NCBI RefSeq assembly: GCF_021699195.1
Contig: NZ_SSXE01000002.1
Location: 118,283-182,282 of the forward strand
Direction: 5' to 3'
Source of the DNA: Nonomuraea sp. MG754425
Lineage (GTDB): Bacteria > Actinomycetota > Actinomycetes > Streptosporangiales > Streptosporangiaceae
Length of the DNA stretch: 64,000 nt
Each line of letters opens with the position of its first letter. The stretch's first letter is position 1. Made by a program: the position numbers and the translations under genes. This document shows positions 33,200 to 43,250 of this stretch, one piece after another. A model generated the notes under the pieces. That model was not told where the DNA came from. It saw only the letters and a program-made list of their open reading frames with translations, and ran no database searches.

Positions 33200-34171
33200 T
33201 CAGATCAGCAGCAGAGTCTTGCCCACGGCGGTGCGCGACTCGATCGCCGCGTGCGCGTCCGCGGCCCGCTCCAGCGGGAAGGTCTGCCCGACGAGCGGCC
33301 GGACGCGGCCCGCCACCGTCTCGGCCATCACCTGCTCGGCCCACCGCCGCAGGTTCGGCCCGAAGCCGAAGAGCTGCTCGATCCCGAGCACCTCGACCCC
33401 GCGCCGCCGCGCCGCGTCCGGGTCGATCTCCGTGGCCTCACCGCTGGCGGCTCCGTGGACGGAGAAGCGGCCCCCTTCGGCCGTCACCTCGAACGCGGCC
33501 GGGCCGATCGCGCCGCCGACCCCGTCGAAGACGACATCGGGGCCCCGACCGCCGGTGGCCTCGCGGACCCGCTCCGTCCAACCGGGCTCGGAGTAGTCGA
33601 CCACGGCCGCCGCGCCCAGCTCGCGGACCACGTCCAGCTTCCTGGCGCCGCGCGCGGCGCCGACGACCTTCGCCCCGGCGGCGATCGCCAACTGCACCAG
33701 CAGGCTCCCGACGCCGCCGCCCGCCGCCTCGACCAGCACCCAGTCCCCCGGACGGATGCGGGCCCCCTCGACCAGGCCCGCCGCGGTGCTGCCGTCGGGG
33801 TGCAGCGCGACGGCGTCGGTGAGGTCCAGCTCGTCCGGCACCGGGATCAGGTTCTCCACCAGCGCCACCGCGCGCTCGGCGAAGCCGCCGGTCTCCCCCG
33901 TGCCCGCCAGCACGCGCCGGCCGGACCAGCTCGCGGCCACGCCCTGCCCGAGCGCGCGCACGCGGCCCGCCACCACGCCGCCCGGCACGTACGGCAGTTC
34001 GGGACGGGCGTGCCAGCGGTCGGTGCCGCGCCGGATCTGCGTCTCGACGAACGTGATGCCCGCGACCTCGACCTCGACCACCACCTCGCCGGGCCCGGCG
34101 ACCGGGTCCGGGGCCTCACCCGGAACCAGCACCTCGGGCCCGCCGAAACGTGTCACGTGTACCACTCTCAC
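33200..34171 (-). CDS. Zinc-independent quinone oxidoreductase-like MDR protein
   Basis: 323 residues from GTG 34171 (MRVVHVTRFGGPEVL). It shows the medium-chain dehydrogenase/reductase layout: GEVVVEVEVAGITFVETQIR without zinc-ligand cysteines, VPGGVVAGRV, and the NADPH-binding VLVEAAGGGVGSLLVQLAIA. This is the QOR/crotonyl-CoA-reductase-like branch that reduces quinones or enals with NADPH. AGGAG lies ten bases before the chosen GTG; upstream codons are alternatives. The gene is convergent with the MATE gene and separated by 69 bases from the catabolic operon upstream, with which it may be co-transcribed, although no functional link is obvious. Confidence 0.85.
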   Translation of the reverse strand: MRVVHVTRFGGPEVLVPGEAPDPVAGPGEVVVEVEVAGITFVETQIRRGTDRWHARPELPYVPGGVVAGRVRALGQGVAASWSGRRVLAGTGETGGFAERAVALVENLIPVPDELDLTDAVALHPDGSTAAGLVEGARIRPGDWVLVEAAGGGVGSLLVQLAIAAGAKVVGAARGARKLDVVRELGAAAVVDYSEPGWTERVREATGGRGPDVVFDGVGGAIGPAAFEVTAEGGRFSVHGAASGEATEIDPDAARRRGVEVLGIEQLFGFGPNLRRWAEQVMAETVAGRVRPLVGQTFPLERAADAHAAIESRTAVGKTLLLI

Positions 34172-34240
34172 GTCCGCCACTCTCCTGTTCGCGATCCGAT
34201 CGGGACAGCGAACAGTCTTCAGCCTCAACCTTGGTTCAGG

Positions 34241-35578
34241 TCAAGCGAGGGCCCGGAGGGTGGCCGGGAGGCCGTCGGCGGTGAGGCGTTCCAGGCAGCC
34301 GGTGACCAGCTCGCGGAAGACCCGGTGCTCCCTGAGGTCGGCCCCGAAGATCTCCTCGACGGCCAGCAGGCGATCGACGGTCGCCGCCGCGGAGGCCGTG
34401 GCGTCGCCGCGCAGCCGTCCGGCCAGCGGGTCGTCCAGCTCGCGCGACGTGCTGACGTGCCGCATCCAGCCGGCCACGGCCAGAGCGATCCAACGGGGCT
34501 CGTGCCCTGCGGCCAGCCGGTCGCGGGCGGGGTCGAGCAGGCGCTGCGGCAGCTTCTGCGAGCCGTCCGCGGCGATCTGCGCGACGCGGTGCCGCAGGCC
34601 GGGGTTGGCGAAGCGGGCCGGCAGCGACTTCTTGTACCCGGCGAGGTCGAAGCCGTCCAGGCCGTCCAGGGTGGGCGTGAGGTCGTCGTCCATCAGCCGG
34701 CGGAGGTAGGCGGCGAACGCGGGGTCGCCCACCGCCTCGGACACGTACGTCGCGCCCGACAGGTAGGCGATGGCCGAGTGGCTGCCGTTGAGCAGGCGCA
34801 GCTTCATCAGCTCGTACGGCCGCACGTCGTCGACCAGCAGCGCGCCCGCCAGCTCCCAGGCCGGCCGGTCACCGGCGAAGGAGTCCTCGATCACCCACTG
34901 CGTGAACGGCTCGGTGACGACCGCGCCGAGGTCGCGCACGCCGAGCCGGGCGGCCACGTCGTCGAGGTCGGCCGGGGTGGTCGCGGGGACGATCCGGTCG
35001 ACCATGGTCGAGGGGAAGGCGACGTTCTGCTCGACCCACGCGAGCAGCGGCGGCTCGCACAGCTCGGCCACGAGCCGGGCCAGGGTCGCGCCGTTGCCGG
35101 GCAGGTTGTCGCAGGACACGACGGTGAGCGGGCCCGCGTCGGCGGCGGCGCGGGCGCGCAGCCCGGCGACCAGCCGCCCGATCGCGGTGGACGGCCCGCC
35201 CTCGCGCCGATACGCCTTCTCCGTGACGGTCAGCGTGACGACCGCGGTCCGCGGCGCGGCCAGCCGGGCGGCCAGGTCGTCACCGGGGACGAGCACCTCG
35301 CGCACCGACCCGACCACGCGGACGTCGTCACCCGCGCGCAACCCGTAGAGGCAGTCCTGCGGGCGGAGCAGGTCGGCCACGGCGGTGCTGCGCTGGCTGG
35401 CCCCGCAGATGCCCCAGCGGTCGTCGCCGGTCGCGGCCATCGCCCGCTCGGTGTAGACGGCCTGGTGGGCGCGGTGGAACGCGCCGATGCCCAGGTGCAC
35501 GACGCCGGTCTCGCGCGGCTCCGCGAGCGGGCGCGCCTCGGCGGCCACCCTGGACAGGGTGGCCCGGCTGAGCCTCAC
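34241..35578 (-). CDS. Mannitol dehydrogenase family / fructuronate reductase (UxuB-like)
   Basis: 445 residues from GTG 35578, overlapping the mannonate dehydratase stop. The N-terminal Rossmann part begins [43 protein letters not shown] and the catalytic-lysine region [20 protein letters not shown] are typical of the long-chain mannitol dehydrogenase family. Together with the adjacent D-mannonate dehydratase the most likely activity is D-fructuronate to D-mannonate reduction in hexuronate breakdown. It is the last gene of a four-gene minus-strand operon under the LacI operator at 38835. Confidence 0.88.
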   Translation of the reverse strand: MRLSRATLSRVAAEARPLAEPRETGVVHLGIGAFHRAHQAVYTERAMAATGDDRWGICGASQRSTAVADLLRPQDCLYGLRAGDDVRVVGSVREVLVPGDDLAARLAAPRTAVVTLTVTEKAYRREGGPSTAIGRLVAGLRARAAADAGPLTVVSCDNLPGNGATLARLVAELCEPPLLAWVEQNVAFPSTMVDRIVPATTPADLDDVAARLGVRDLGAVVTEPFTQWVIEDSFAGDRPAWELAGALLVDDVRPYELMKLRLLNGSHSAIAYLSGATYVSEAVGDPAFAAYLRRLMDDDLTPTLDGLDGFDLAGYKKSLPARFANPGLRHRVAQIAADGSQKLPQRLLDPARDRLAAGHEPRWIALAVAGWMRHVSTSRELDDPLAGRLRGDATASAAATVDRLLAVEEIFGADLREHRVFRELVTGCLERLTADGLPATLRALA

Positions 35579-36783
35579 CAATGGTGCATGCTCCCGTCCA
35601 TCAGCCGGTTGACCGGCAGGTACGCCGGCTCGTACGGGTAGCGGGCGGCCAGCTTCTCGTCGATGTCGACCCCGAGGCCCGGCTCCTCGCTCGGGTGCAG
35701 GTAGCCGTCGGCGAAGTGGTAGCCGTGCGGGAACACCTCGTCGGTGGCCTCGGTGTGCCGCATGTACTCCTGGATGCCGAAGTTGGGGACGGCGATGTCC
35801 AGGTGCAACGCGGCCGACATGCAGACCGGAGACAGGTCGGTGGCCCCGTGCGAGCCGGTGCGGACGTGGTGCAGCGCGGCCAGGTCGAAGATGCGCCGCA
35901 GGTGGGTGATCCCGCCCGCGTGCACCACCGTGGCCCGGATGTAGTCGATGAGCTGCTCGCGGATGAGCTGCTCGCAGTCCCAGATCGAGTTGAACACCTC
36001 GCCGACCGCGATCGGGGCCGTGGTGTGCTGCCTGATCAGCCGGAAGCCGTCCTGGAGCTCGGCGGGCACCGGGTCCTCCAGCCAGAACGGCGCGTACTCC
36101 TCCAGCCGGGAGCCGAGCCGGCCCGCCTCGATCGGGGTGAGCCGGTGGTGGATGTCGTGCAGGACGTGCAGGTCGTGGCCGAAACGGTCGCGGACGGCGG
36201 CGAACAGCTCGGGCACGACCCGCAGGTAGCGCTCGGTCGACCAGGTGGCCTCGCTGGGCCGGCTCGCGTCGGCGGGCTCGTAGAACATCTTGTCCTTGCC
36301 GACCCCGTAGGTGGCGGCCAGGCCGGGGACGCCGCACTGCACGCGGACCGCCCGGTAGCCGAGGTCGACGTACTTCGCGACCTCGTCGAGCACCTCGGGG
36401 ACGGTCTCGCCGTTGGCGTGGCCGTACACCGTGACGCCGTCGCGCGAGCGTCCGCCGAGCAACTGGTAGACGGGCAGCCCGGCGACCTTGCCCTTGATGT
36501 CCCACAGCGCGGTGTCGACGGCCGCGATCGCGGTCATGGTGACCGGGCCGCGCCGCCAGTACGCGCCCCGGTAGAGGTACTGCCAGGTGTCCTCGATGCG
36601 CGCGGGGTCGCGGCCGATGAGCAGCGGGCAGAGGTGGTCGCGCAGGTAGGACGCCACGGCGAGTTCCCTGCCGTTCAGCGTCGCGTCGCCGACGCCGGTG
36701 ACCCCGTCGGAGGTGGTGATCTTCAGCGTGACGAAGTTCCGCCCCGGGCTCGTGACGATGACCTTGGCGTCGGTGATGATCAC
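35575..36783 (-). CDS. manD: D-mannonate dehydratase (enolase superfamily, ManD type)
   Basis: 402 residues, GTG 36783 overlapping the NagB-like stop. Enolase-superfamily motifs are complete: the metal ligands in [20 protein letters not shown] and [11 protein letters not shown], then [60 protein letters not shown] and the C-terminal MDGSMHHW. These long blocks agree with efficient mannonate dehydratases rather than with the promiscuous gluconate group. The product is 2-keto-3-deoxygluconate. No KDG kinase or aldolase is in the window, so the pathway must finish elsewhere. Confidence 0.9.
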   Translation of the reverse strand: MIITDAKVIVTSPGRNFVTLKITTSDGVTGVGDATLNGRELAVASYLRDHLCPLLIGRDPARIEDTWQYLYRGAYWRRGPVTMTAIAAVDTALWDIKGKVAGLPVYQLLGGRSRDGVTVYGHANGETVPEVLDEVAKYVDLGYRAVRVQCGVPGLAATYGVGKDKMFYEPADASRPSEATWSTERYLRVVPELFAAVRDRFGHDLHVLHDIHHRLTPIEAGRLGSRLEEYAPFWLEDPVPAELQDGFRLIRQHTTAPIAVGEVFNSIWDCEQLIREQLIDYIRATVVHAGGITHLRRIFDLAALHHVRTGSHGATDLSPVCMSAALHLDIAVPNFGIQEYMRHTEATDEVFPHGYHFADGYLHPSEEPGLGVDIDEKLAARYPYEPAYLPVNRLMDGSMHHW

Positions 36784-37553
36784 TGGTAGGCCTCCAGGTC
36801 GGCGAAGAGGGTGCAGTCCGGGTGGGTGCGCAGGATCGAGGCCGGGCAGCTCTCGCCGATCGGCCCGTCGAGGGCGGCGGCCAGCGCGGCCCGCTTGTTC
36901 GGTCCCGGCACGGTGGCGACGAGCGTGCGCCCGGCCATCAACGCGGGCACGGTCAGCGTGATCGCCCGCTCGGGGACCTCCGCCAGGGTGCCGAAACAGC
37001 CGTCGCTGACCTGCTGGCGCCGGCAGGCGTCGTCGAGCTCGACCGTCTTGACCGCGAGGGGATCGGCGAAGTCGGCCACCGGGGGGTCGTTGAACGCCAG
37101 GTGGCCGTTGTCGCCGATGCCCAGGCAGACGAGGTCGATCGGGGCGCTGCCGAGCAGTTCGGCGTAGCGGGCGCTCTCCGCCTCCGGGTCGTCGCCCGGG
37201 TCGATCACGTGGACGGCCCCCGGCCGCACGGCGTCCCAGAGCTCGTCGCGCAGGAACCGGCCGAAGCGCTGGGGCGCGCCGGCGGGCAGGCCGATGTACT
37301 CGTCCATGTGGAAGACGGCGACCCGGGACCAGTCGATCCCCTCGGCCGCGCGCAGGCCGGCCAGCGTCTCCCGCTGCGAGGGCGCGGCGGCGAAGACGAC
37401 CCTGGCCTCGTCGCGGGTGGCCAGCGCCGTGCGCAACGCCGCCGCCGCGGCGCGTGCCGCGGCGGCGCCGGACCCCGCCCTGTCGCTGAAGATCCGGACG
37501 TCGAGGCGTCCGGCGGCCCGTTCGATCACGGGCTCCGGGTTCGTGATGGTCAC
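36780..37553 (-). CDS. NagB-like glucosamine-6-phosphate deaminase/isomerase
   Basis: 257 residues from GTG 37553, overlapping the epimerase-like stop. Family motifs: [27 protein letters not shown] (general-base aspartate) and [15 protein letters not shown]. In E. coli NagB the last motif has D141 before Gly-His; here that position is Asn, as also seen in many Actinobacterial NagB-like proteins, so activity or substrate may differ from the classical enzyme. The expected reaction is conversion of an amino-hexose-6-phosphate to fructose-6-phosphate plus ammonia. It works with the NagA-like deacetylase of the opposite operon. Confidence 0.85.
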   Translation of the reverse strand: MTITNPEPVIERAAGRLDVRIFSDRAGSGAAAARAAAAALRTALATRDEARVVFAAAPSQRETLAGLRAAEGIDWSRVAVFHMDEYIGLPAGAPQRFGRFLRDELWDAVRPGAVHVIDPGDDPEAESARYAELLGSAPIDLVCLGIGDNGHLAFNDPPVADFADPLAVKTVELDDACRRQQVSDGCFGTLAEVPERAITLTVPALMAGRTLVATVPGPNKRAALAAALDGPIGESCPASILRTHPDCTLFADLEAYQ

Positions 37554-38800
37554 GGCTGGTCTCCCTGAGCGCGGAGCTCGACGATCTGCATGAGGTTGCG
37601 GGCGATGTGGTACGGGTCCTTGACCGGCAGGGCGACGACCTCGTCGAAGGGCGCCCCGGAGCGGTCCCTGATCTGGATCCACTCCTCGCCGTCCGCCCCG
37701 CCGGGGAACGTGCGCAGCGTGTAGTCCCAGATCCGGTCGAACCAGCCGGCCGCCTCCCGGTCGCCATGGCGCTCGGCCGCCAGCAGGGTGGCGTAGGCCG
37801 CCTCCGAGTGGACCCACCACAGCTTGGTCGACCAGGTGCGCCGGACCAGGTCCTCGTACGGGCCGCCGTACGACGGGCCGGTGACGTCGACGTAGCGGAA
37901 CAGGCCGCCGTGCTCGTCGTCCCAGCCGGCCCGGCACAGCGCGGAGACGCCGGCCACCAGGTCGCCGTGGTCGGCGCTCTCGCCGAGCAGGTCACCCGCC
38001 TCCATGGCGATCCAGGTGCCCTCCAGCGCGTGGCCGGGCGTGCGGTGCCGGGCCAGGACGGTGTCCCGCCGGCCGGGATCGGGCACGAACGTCTCGGTGA
38101 ACAGGCCGCTGTCCTCCCGGTGCGCGAGCATGGCCCGGCGGGCCTCGCGCAGCTCGTCCACGGGCGCGGACCCGGGCCGGGTGGAGGCCGCCTGGTGCGC
38201 GCGGACCTGGTCGAGCCGGGCGTTCAGCACGATCATGCGGGCGCCGAAGCCCGAGCAGCCGGGCGGCAGCGGGTACGGCGGGGTCGGCGGGTCGCCGGCC
38301 GCCACGTCGTCCGCGATCCGCTGGACGATCAGGTCGATCGTGGGCAGATGCTCGGGGGAGCCGGTCTGCCGGGTGAGCTCGGCCAGCCCCATGGCGACGA
38401 AGGCGTCGGCGAAAATGCTGCGCTCGCCGGGCAGCGGTTCGCCCCGCTCGTCCACGACGTACGCGCACCGGCCGTCGGGCCCGACGGCGTGGTCGAGGAG
38501 GAAAGCCGCGCCGCGTTCGGCGTGCCGGACGAGCGTGCCCGGATCGAGCCGGGGGTCGCGCCCGTGGTCGAGCAGGCCGCGCTCGGCCAGCCGGGCGGCG
38601 CGGGCGAGCAGCCAGACGAACCGCCCCTGGGACCAGGTGAACTTGTCGGTGGACAACCTGCGCCGGCCGCGGTTGTCGAAGCACGTGTAGAACCCGCCGT
38701 GCACGGTGTCGATGCCGTTCTCGAGCCAGAACGGGAGGATGACGTCTTCGAGTTGCCTGCGGGCGATCCGCTCGGGCCGCTCGGGCTGCTCGGAACCCAT
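37550..38800 (-). CDS. AGE-family (N-acylglucosamine 2-epimerase-like) protein
   Basis: 416 residues, ATG 38800 behind AAGGA. An (alpha/alpha)6-barrel epimerase is indicated by [46 protein letters not shown] and [20 protein letters not shown] plus the C-terminal [18 protein letters not shown] enzymes interconvert N-acetylglucosamine and N-acetylmannosamine; relatives epimerise mannose, cellobiose or sulfoquinovose. Context with NagA and NagB supports an amino sugar. It heads the minus-strand operon and its promoter region carries the LacI operator at 38835-38849. Confidence 0.87.
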   Translation of the reverse strand: MGSEQPERPERIARRQLEDVILPFWLENGIDTVHGGFYTCFDNRGRRRLSTDKFTWSQGRFVWLLARAARLAERGLLDHGRDPRLDPGTLVRHAERGAAFLLDHAVGPDGRCAYVVDERGEPLPGERSIFADAFVAMGLAELTRQTGSPEHLPTIDLIVQRIADDVAAGDPPTPPYPLPPGCSGFGARMIVLNARLDQVRAHQAASTRPGSAPVDELREARRAMLAHREDSGLFTETFVPDPGRRDTVLARHRTPGHALEGTWIAMEAGDLLGESADHGDLVAGVSALCRAGWDDEHGGLFRYVDVTGPSYGGPYEDLVRRTWSTKLWWVHSEAAYATLLAAERHGDREAAGWFDRIWDYTLRTFPGGADGEEWIQIRDRSGAPFDEVVALPVKDPYHIARNLMQIVELRAQGDQP

Positions 38801-38834
38801 ACCGTCCTTTTCATAGAGGTTTCGTAATCGGACA

Positions 38835-38849
38835 ATGAAAGCGATTGCA
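38835..38849. promoter_or_regulatory. LacI-family operator, copy 1
   Basis: ATGAAAGCGATTGCA contains TGAAAGCGATTGCA, which fits the LacI-family pattern TGnAAnCGnTTnCA exactly. It lies 35 bases upstream of the epimerase-like start and 65 bases upstream of the lacI-type gene, so it can control both. The same 15 bases recur inverted at 39933-39947. Confidence 0.8.
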
Positions 38850-38913
38850 TGATTCTGGCTTCGCTAGAGTACTTCGGTCAAGCCAGGTCCGGGCCAACGC
38901 TGAGGAGCGCGGT

Positions 38914-39903
38914 GTGAGCAAGCCGACGATCTACTCCATCGCCCAGCGGTGCGGTGTCTCCGCCGCGACCGTGTCGCGGGTGTTCAACCGGCCCGAGCTG
39001 GTCAGCGCCCCGGTCAGGGAACAGGTCATGGCGGCGGCCCACGAGCTCGGCTACCAGCCCAGCTCGGCCGCGCGCGGCCTGGTCACGGGCCGGGCCGAGA
39101 TGATCGGGCTGATCGTCCCCGACATCACCAACCCGTTCTTCCCGCTGCTCGTCCGGGCGATCCAGCGCTCGGCGGAGCGGATGGGCAGCTCGGTCATGCT
39201 GGTCGACGCCGAGGAGAGCGCGGCGGCGGAGGTGCGCCAGGTCGCCCAGCTCCGCAGCAGGGTGGACGGCGTGATCGTGGCCTCGCCGCGCTCGTCGTCG
39301 GCGGCGCTGCGCGAGGCCGCGCGGGGGCTGCCCTGCGTGCTGCTCAACCGTCCGCTGCGCGACCTGTCCTCGGTGGTCTGCGACAACACCAGCGCGCTCT
39401 TCGACGCGGGCGACCACCTCCACAAGCACGGGCACCGCTCGTTCGCGCTGCTCACGGGGCCGAGCGCGTCGTGGGCCGCGGCCCGGCGGGCGCAGGCGGT
39501 CCGCCGCTGGGCGCGGGGCCGGGGGGTGGAGCTGGCGGAGCTCGGGCCGTTCCGCGCCACCTTCAAGGGCGGGCGGCAGGCCGGCGCGGCGCTGCTCGGC
39601 ACCGCCGCCACCGCCGCGTTCGCCTTCGACGACCTCACCGCCTGCGGCGTGCTCGCCGAACTGGCCGGACGCGGCGTCTCCGTGCCCGGCGACCGCAGTG
39701 TCGTCGGCTGCGACGACGTGCTGCTCGCCCGGACCGTGACGCCGAACCTGACCACGGTGACCGCGCCGATGGAGGACCTCGGGACCACCGCCGTCCAGGT
39801 GCTGACCAGGCAGATCGAGGCGCCCGGCGGCGCGCCCGAGCACGTCAGGCTGCCCGGCTCGTTCGTCGCGCGGGACTCCACGGGACCGCGGCCGACCCCT
39901 TGA
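38914..39903 (+). CDS. LacI-family transcriptional repressor
   Basis: 329 residues from GTG 38914 with GAGGAG at 38902-38907. The N-terminal helix-turn-helix and hinge read TIYSIAQRCGVSAATVSRVF, NRPELVSAPVREQVMAAAHE and LGYQPSSAARGL, followed by the periplasmic-binding-protein-like core (IGLIVPDITNPFFPLLVRAI, DGVIVASPRSSS, VVGCDDVLLARTVTPNLTTV). It lies between two divergently arranged catabolic gene sets that both carry the same operator. It probably represses both and itself and is released by an amino-sugar or uronate intermediate. Confidence 0.93.
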   Translation: MSKPTIYSIAQRCGVSAATVSRVFNRPELVSAPVREQVMAAAHELGYQPSSAARGLVTGRAEMIGLIVPDITNPFFPLLVRAIQRSAERMGSSVMLVDAEESAAAEVRQVAQLRSRVDGVIVASPRSSSAALREAARGLPCVLLNRPLRDLSSVVCDNTSALFDAGDHLHKHGHRSFALLTGPSASWAAARRAQAVRRWARGRGVELAELGPFRATFKGGRQAGAALLGTAATAAFAFDDLTACGVLAELAGRGVSVPGDRSVVGCDDVLLARTVTPNLTTVTAPMEDLGTTAVQVLTRQIEAPGGAPEHVRLPGSFVARDSTGPRPTP

Positions 39904-39932
39904 CCGGGAATTCGGGCATGGACTTAAATGCC

Positions 39933-39947
39933 TGCAATCGCTTTCAT
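39933..39947. promoter_or_regulatory. LacI-family operator, copy 2
   Basis: TGCAATCGCTTTCAT is the exact reverse complement of the 15 bases at 38835-38849. It lies 20 bases before the start of the SIS-domain gene and should control the plus-strand operon. Confidence 0.8.
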
Positions 39948-39967
39948 CGGTCACAGGGAGCCTGCAG

Positions 39968-40747
39968 GTGCAAAACGGACGGCACGTGTCGCTCATGCGT
40001 ACGTACACCGAGCAGGTCGTCGGCCTGATCGGCAGGATCGAATCCGAGGAGGCCGACGCCATCGGTACGGCGGCGACCCTGGTCGCCGAGCACATCACCC
40101 GGCACGGCGCGGACCGGCTGATCTACGTCTACGGTCCTGGCGGGCATTCGAACCTCGCCGCCCAGGAGGTGTTCTTCCGCGCCGGCGGCCTGGTCAACGT
40201 CAGCGCGATCCTCGACGAGGGCACGCTGCTGTCCGGCGGCGCGCTGCGCTCGATGGCGATCGAGCGCACCCCCGGCTACGGCCGCATCGTCATCGAGGAC
40301 AACCGGCTCGGCGACGGAGACCTGCTCATCCTGGTCAACGCGTACGGGATCAACGCGGCGCTCATCGACGCGGCGCTGACCGCCCGCGAGCGGGGCGTCA
40401 CCGTCATCGGCGTCTCCTCCAGGGAGCACGCCGACCGGACCGCGCCCGGCCACCCCGCCCGCCACCCCACCAAGCAGAACCTGCACGACCTGGTCGACCT
40501 GCACATCGACACGAAGGTGCCGGTCGGCGACGCCGTGCTCGAGATCGAGGACGTGCCCGAGCGGGTCGGCGCGATCTCGACGTTCGCGAACGCGTACACG
40601 CTCAACTGCCTCATGGCCGCGGCGATCGCGGAGCTGGCCGAGCGCGGCACGGTCCCGGAGATCTGGCGCAGCGGGAACGCGCCGGGCGGCGACGAGCGCA
40701 ACGGCCTCTTCATCGACCGTTTCCGCGGACGCGTCCGATGGCTGTGA
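39968..40747 (+). CDS. SIS-domain sugar-phosphate isomerase-like protein
   Basis: 259 residues from GTG 39968 with GGAG at 39957-39960; an internal ATG at 39995 is an alternative. The SIS fold is seen in RLIYVYGPGGHSNLAAQEVF, DGDLLILVNAYGINAALIDA and VTVIGVSSREHADRTAPGHP. It belongs to the small group of SIS proteins that accompany LacI-regulated sugar operons, likely binding a phosphosugar as isomerase, etherase or sensor. The next gene starts inside it (ATG 40738). Confidence 0.82.
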   Translation: MQNGRHVSLMRTYTEQVVGLIGRIESEEADAIGTAATLVAEHITRHGADRLIYVYGPGGHSNLAAQEVFFRAGGLVNVSAILDEGTLLSGGALRSMAIERTPGYGRIVIEDNRLGDGDLLILVNAYGINAALIDAALTARERGVTVIGVSSREHADRTAPGHPARHPTKQNLHDLVDLHIDTKVPVGDAVLEIEDVPERVGAISTFANAYTLNCLMAAAIAELAERGTVPEIWRSGNAPGGDERNGLFIDRFRGRVRWL

Positions 40748-42072
40748 CCGAACCAGGTCCGACAGGAGCGACCGGACCGACCCCGGCGGCCACGACCGGA
40801 GCGGGTCCGATCGGGGCGACCGGGGCCGGGGGGCGGTTGTTCGCCGGGGCGGCGGTCGTTGACATCACGCCGTCCGTCGGCGGGTCGCTCGCCGGGTTCG
40901 CCGCCCGGCGCTCCCCGTCCGCCGGGGTGCACGACCCGCTGCTCGGCACCGCCGTGGCGGTCTCCGACGGCGTGACCACGTCCGTCGTGATCTGCGCCGA
41001 CCTCATCGCGCTCGACCCGGACACCACCCGGCGCATCGCCCGCGACCTGCACGAACGCACCGGGATCCCGGAGGAGCGGGTGGCCGTGGCGGTGACGCAC
41101 ACGCACGCGGGACCGGCCGTGACCCGGGGCGGCATCGGCGGCGTCGCCGACCCGGCGTACGTCGAGGACGCCTGTGCGCGGCTGGTCGGCGTGGCCGTCA
41201 CCGCGCTCGGCCGGCTCGCCCCCGCCGTGCTCCGCCGCGGTTGCGGCGAGCTGCACGGCGTCGCCCACAACCGGCGCGGCGGCGTCCTCACCGACCCGGC
41301 CGTCCCCCTCCTGCGGCTGGAACGCGAGGACGGCGAGCCCGTCGCCACCGTGTTCTCCCACGCCTGCCACCCGGTGACGCTCGGCCCCGACAACCTCCGG
41401 CTCACCGCCGACTGGCCCGGCTACGCGCGGCGGCACGTCGAGTCCGCGATCGGCGGCGTGGCCATGTTCCTGCAAGGCTGCTGCGGCCAGCTCAACACCG
41501 GGCACAGCGCGCACGACAGCCTGCGCGGCACGGGCCCGGACCCCGGCCGGACGTTCGAGGCCGCGCACCGGATCGGGACCCAGGTGGCCGAGGCCGCGCT
41601 CGCCGCCGGCACGGAACCGGTCACCGGCCCCGTGTCGGTGACCGCCACCCGCGTCGAGCTGCCGCTCGGCGACCCGCTCCCGCCCGGCGAGCTGCGCGCC
41701 CTGGCTGACGAGGACGGCGGCCTGTGGACGGGCTGGGCCCTGGCCCAGCTCGACGACCCCGGACCGGCGACGGTCGCGGTCCAGGTGGCCGTGCACCGGT
41801 GGGGCGGGGTGCCGCTGGTCTTCCTGCCCTGCGAGCCCTTCGTCGAGCTGGCCCTGGAGCTGCGGGCCGCGCTCGGCGACCCCGGGCTGCTCGTCGCCGG
41901 ATACACCGGCGGGGTGCCCGGCTACCTGCCCTACCCGGAGACGCACTACGACGCGGGCGGCTACGAGATCCAGGAGGCCCACCGGGCGTACGGGCTGCGT
42001 GCCGCGTTCACGCCCGACGCCGGCCGCCTGGTCCTCGCCGCCGCCACGTCCCTGGCCGGGGAGGGCGCATGA
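40738..42072 (+). CDS. Neutral/alkaline-ceramidase-like hydrolase
   Basis: 444 residues from ATG 40738, ten bases inside the SIS gene. After a low-complexity N-terminus (TGATGPTPAATTGAGPIGAT) the domain begins FAGAAVVDITPSVGGSLAGF. The zinc-binding motifs of the neutral ceramidase N-terminal domain are present: VAVTHTHAGP and FSHACHPVTLGP, with GYTGGVPGYLPYPETHYDAG further on. The catalytic-serine motif of true ceramidases (GDxSPN) is replaced by GCCGQLNTG, so amide hydrolysis of ceramide is doubtful. No signal peptide. In this amino-sugar operon a cytoplasmic N-acyl or other zinc hydrolase acting on a sugar derivative is more plausible, which is inference. Confidence 0.8.
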   Translation: MAVTEPGPTGATGPTPAATTGAGPIGATGAGGRLFAGAAVVDITPSVGGSLAGFAARRSPSAGVHDPLLGTAVAVSDGVTTSVVICADLIALDPDTTRRIARDLHERTGIPEERVAVAVTHTHAGPAVTRGGIGGVADPAYVEDACARLVGVAVTALGRLAPAVLRRGCGELHGVAHNRRGGVLTDPAVPLLRLEREDGEPVATVFSHACHPVTLGPDNLRLTADWPGYARRHVESAIGGVAMFLQGCCGQLNTGHSAHDSLRGTGPDPGRTFEAAHRIGTQVAEAALAAGTEPVTGPVSVTATRVELPLGDPLPPGELRALADEDGGLWTGWALAQLDDPGPATVAVQVAVHRWGGVPLVFLPCEPFVELALELRAALGDPGLLVAGYTGGVPGYLPYPETHYDAGGYEIQEAHRAYGLRAAFTPDAGRLVLAAATSLAGEGA

Positions 42073-43193
42073 GAGTCGAGGGCAGGCTCGCGGACGGACG
42101 CCCGGTCCGCGTCGAGCTGGACGGCCCGCGGATCGCCGCGGTCACCGAACTGCGCACCGCACCCGACGTGCTCGTCCTGCCGGGCCTGGTGGACGTCCAG
42201 GTCAACGGGTACGGCGGCCACGACGTCAACGCCGACGACCTCTCGCCCGGCGACGTGGCCGATCTCGTCCGCGAGTTGTGGAGACACGGCACCACCACGC
42301 TGTGCCCCACGATCATCACGGCGCCGGAGGACCGGATCGTCCGGAACCTGCGCGTGATCGCGGCGGCGCGGGAGGCCGATCCGCTGGTCCGGCACGCCAT
42401 CCCCGCCGTGCACGTGGAGGGCCCCTACCTGGCCCCCGAGGACGGCCCGCGCGGCGCCCACGACACCGACCACCTGCGTGATCCCGACCTCGACGAGTTC
42501 GGCCGCTGGCAGGAGGCGGGCGGCGGGCTGGTGAAGATCGTCACGCTGGCCCCCGAGCGGGCCGGGGCCGCCGGCTACATCGCCGAGCTGGCCCGGCGCG
42601 ACGTCATCGTGTCCATCGGGCACACCGCGGCCGCGCCCGCCGACATCGCGCGGGCCGTGGCGGCGGGCGCCCGGCTCTCCACCCACCTGGGCAACGGCGC
42701 GCACGCGGTCATCCGCAGGCACCCCAACTACATCTGGGCGCAGCTCGCCGAGGACCGGCTCACCGCGTCGTTCATCGCCGACGGGCACCACCTGCCCGCC
42801 GACACGTTCACCGCGATGCTGCGTGCCAAGGGCATCGACCGCGCGCTGCTGGTCAGCGACTCCGTCACGCTGGCGGGCTGCGCCCCGGGCGACTACACCA
42901 CTCCCGTCGGCGGCCGGATCACGGTGTGCGCGGACGGCCGGGTGACGCTGCCCGGCGGCGAGCTGCTCGCCGGGTCGGGCAGTTCGCTGATCGAGTGTGT
43001 GGCCTGGGCGGTCGCCCGTACCGAGGTCGATCTCGGCACCGCGATGCGCCTGGCCGCCGCGAATCCGGCCCGGCTGCTCGGGACCGACCGCGGTCGCGTC
43101 GAACCCGGAGCGCCCGCCGACCTGATCGTCACCACCCCTGACCTGTCCATCCTGCGCACCTTCGTGAACGGCGTGCCCGTCCACGACGCCTGA
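42069..43193 (+). CDS. nagA: N-acetylglucosamine-6-phosphate deacetylase (NagA-like)
   Basis: 374 residues, ATG 42069 overlapping the preceding stop. Amidohydrolase-family motifs: LPGLVDVQVNGYGGHDVNAD, the metal-binding AVHVEGPYLAPEDGPRGAHD, IVSIGHTAAAPADIARAVAA, STHLGNGAHAVIRRHPNYIW (THLFNAM in classical NagA) and the catalytic aspartate in ALLVSDSVTLAG. It removes acetate from N-acetylamino-sugar-6-phosphates, feeding the NagB-like deaminase of the divergent operon. The variation around THLGNGAH suggests a somewhat different substrate from E. coli NagA. Confidence 0.88.
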   Translation: MRVEGRLADGRPVRVELDGPRIAAVTELRTAPDVLVLPGLVDVQVNGYGGHDVNADDLSPGDVADLVRELWRHGTTTLCPTIITAPEDRIVRNLRVIAAAREADPLVRHAIPAVHVEGPYLAPEDGPRGAHDTDHLRDPDLDEFGRWQEAGGGLVKIVTLAPERAGAAGYIAELARRDVIVSIGHTAAAPADIARAVAAGARLSTHLGNGAHAVIRRHPNYIWAQLAEDRLTASFIADGHHLPADTFTAMLRAKGIDRALLVSDSVTLAGCAPGDYTTPVGGRITVCADGRVTLPGGELLAGSGSSLIECVAWAVARTEVDLGTAMRLAAANPARLLGTDRGRVEPGAPADLIVTTPDLSILRTFVNGVPVHDA

Positions 43194-43250
43194 CCCACTC
43201 GTCCGCCCCCGATATTCGCACTGCGCCCCACCCCCCTCTGGGAGATCTTC

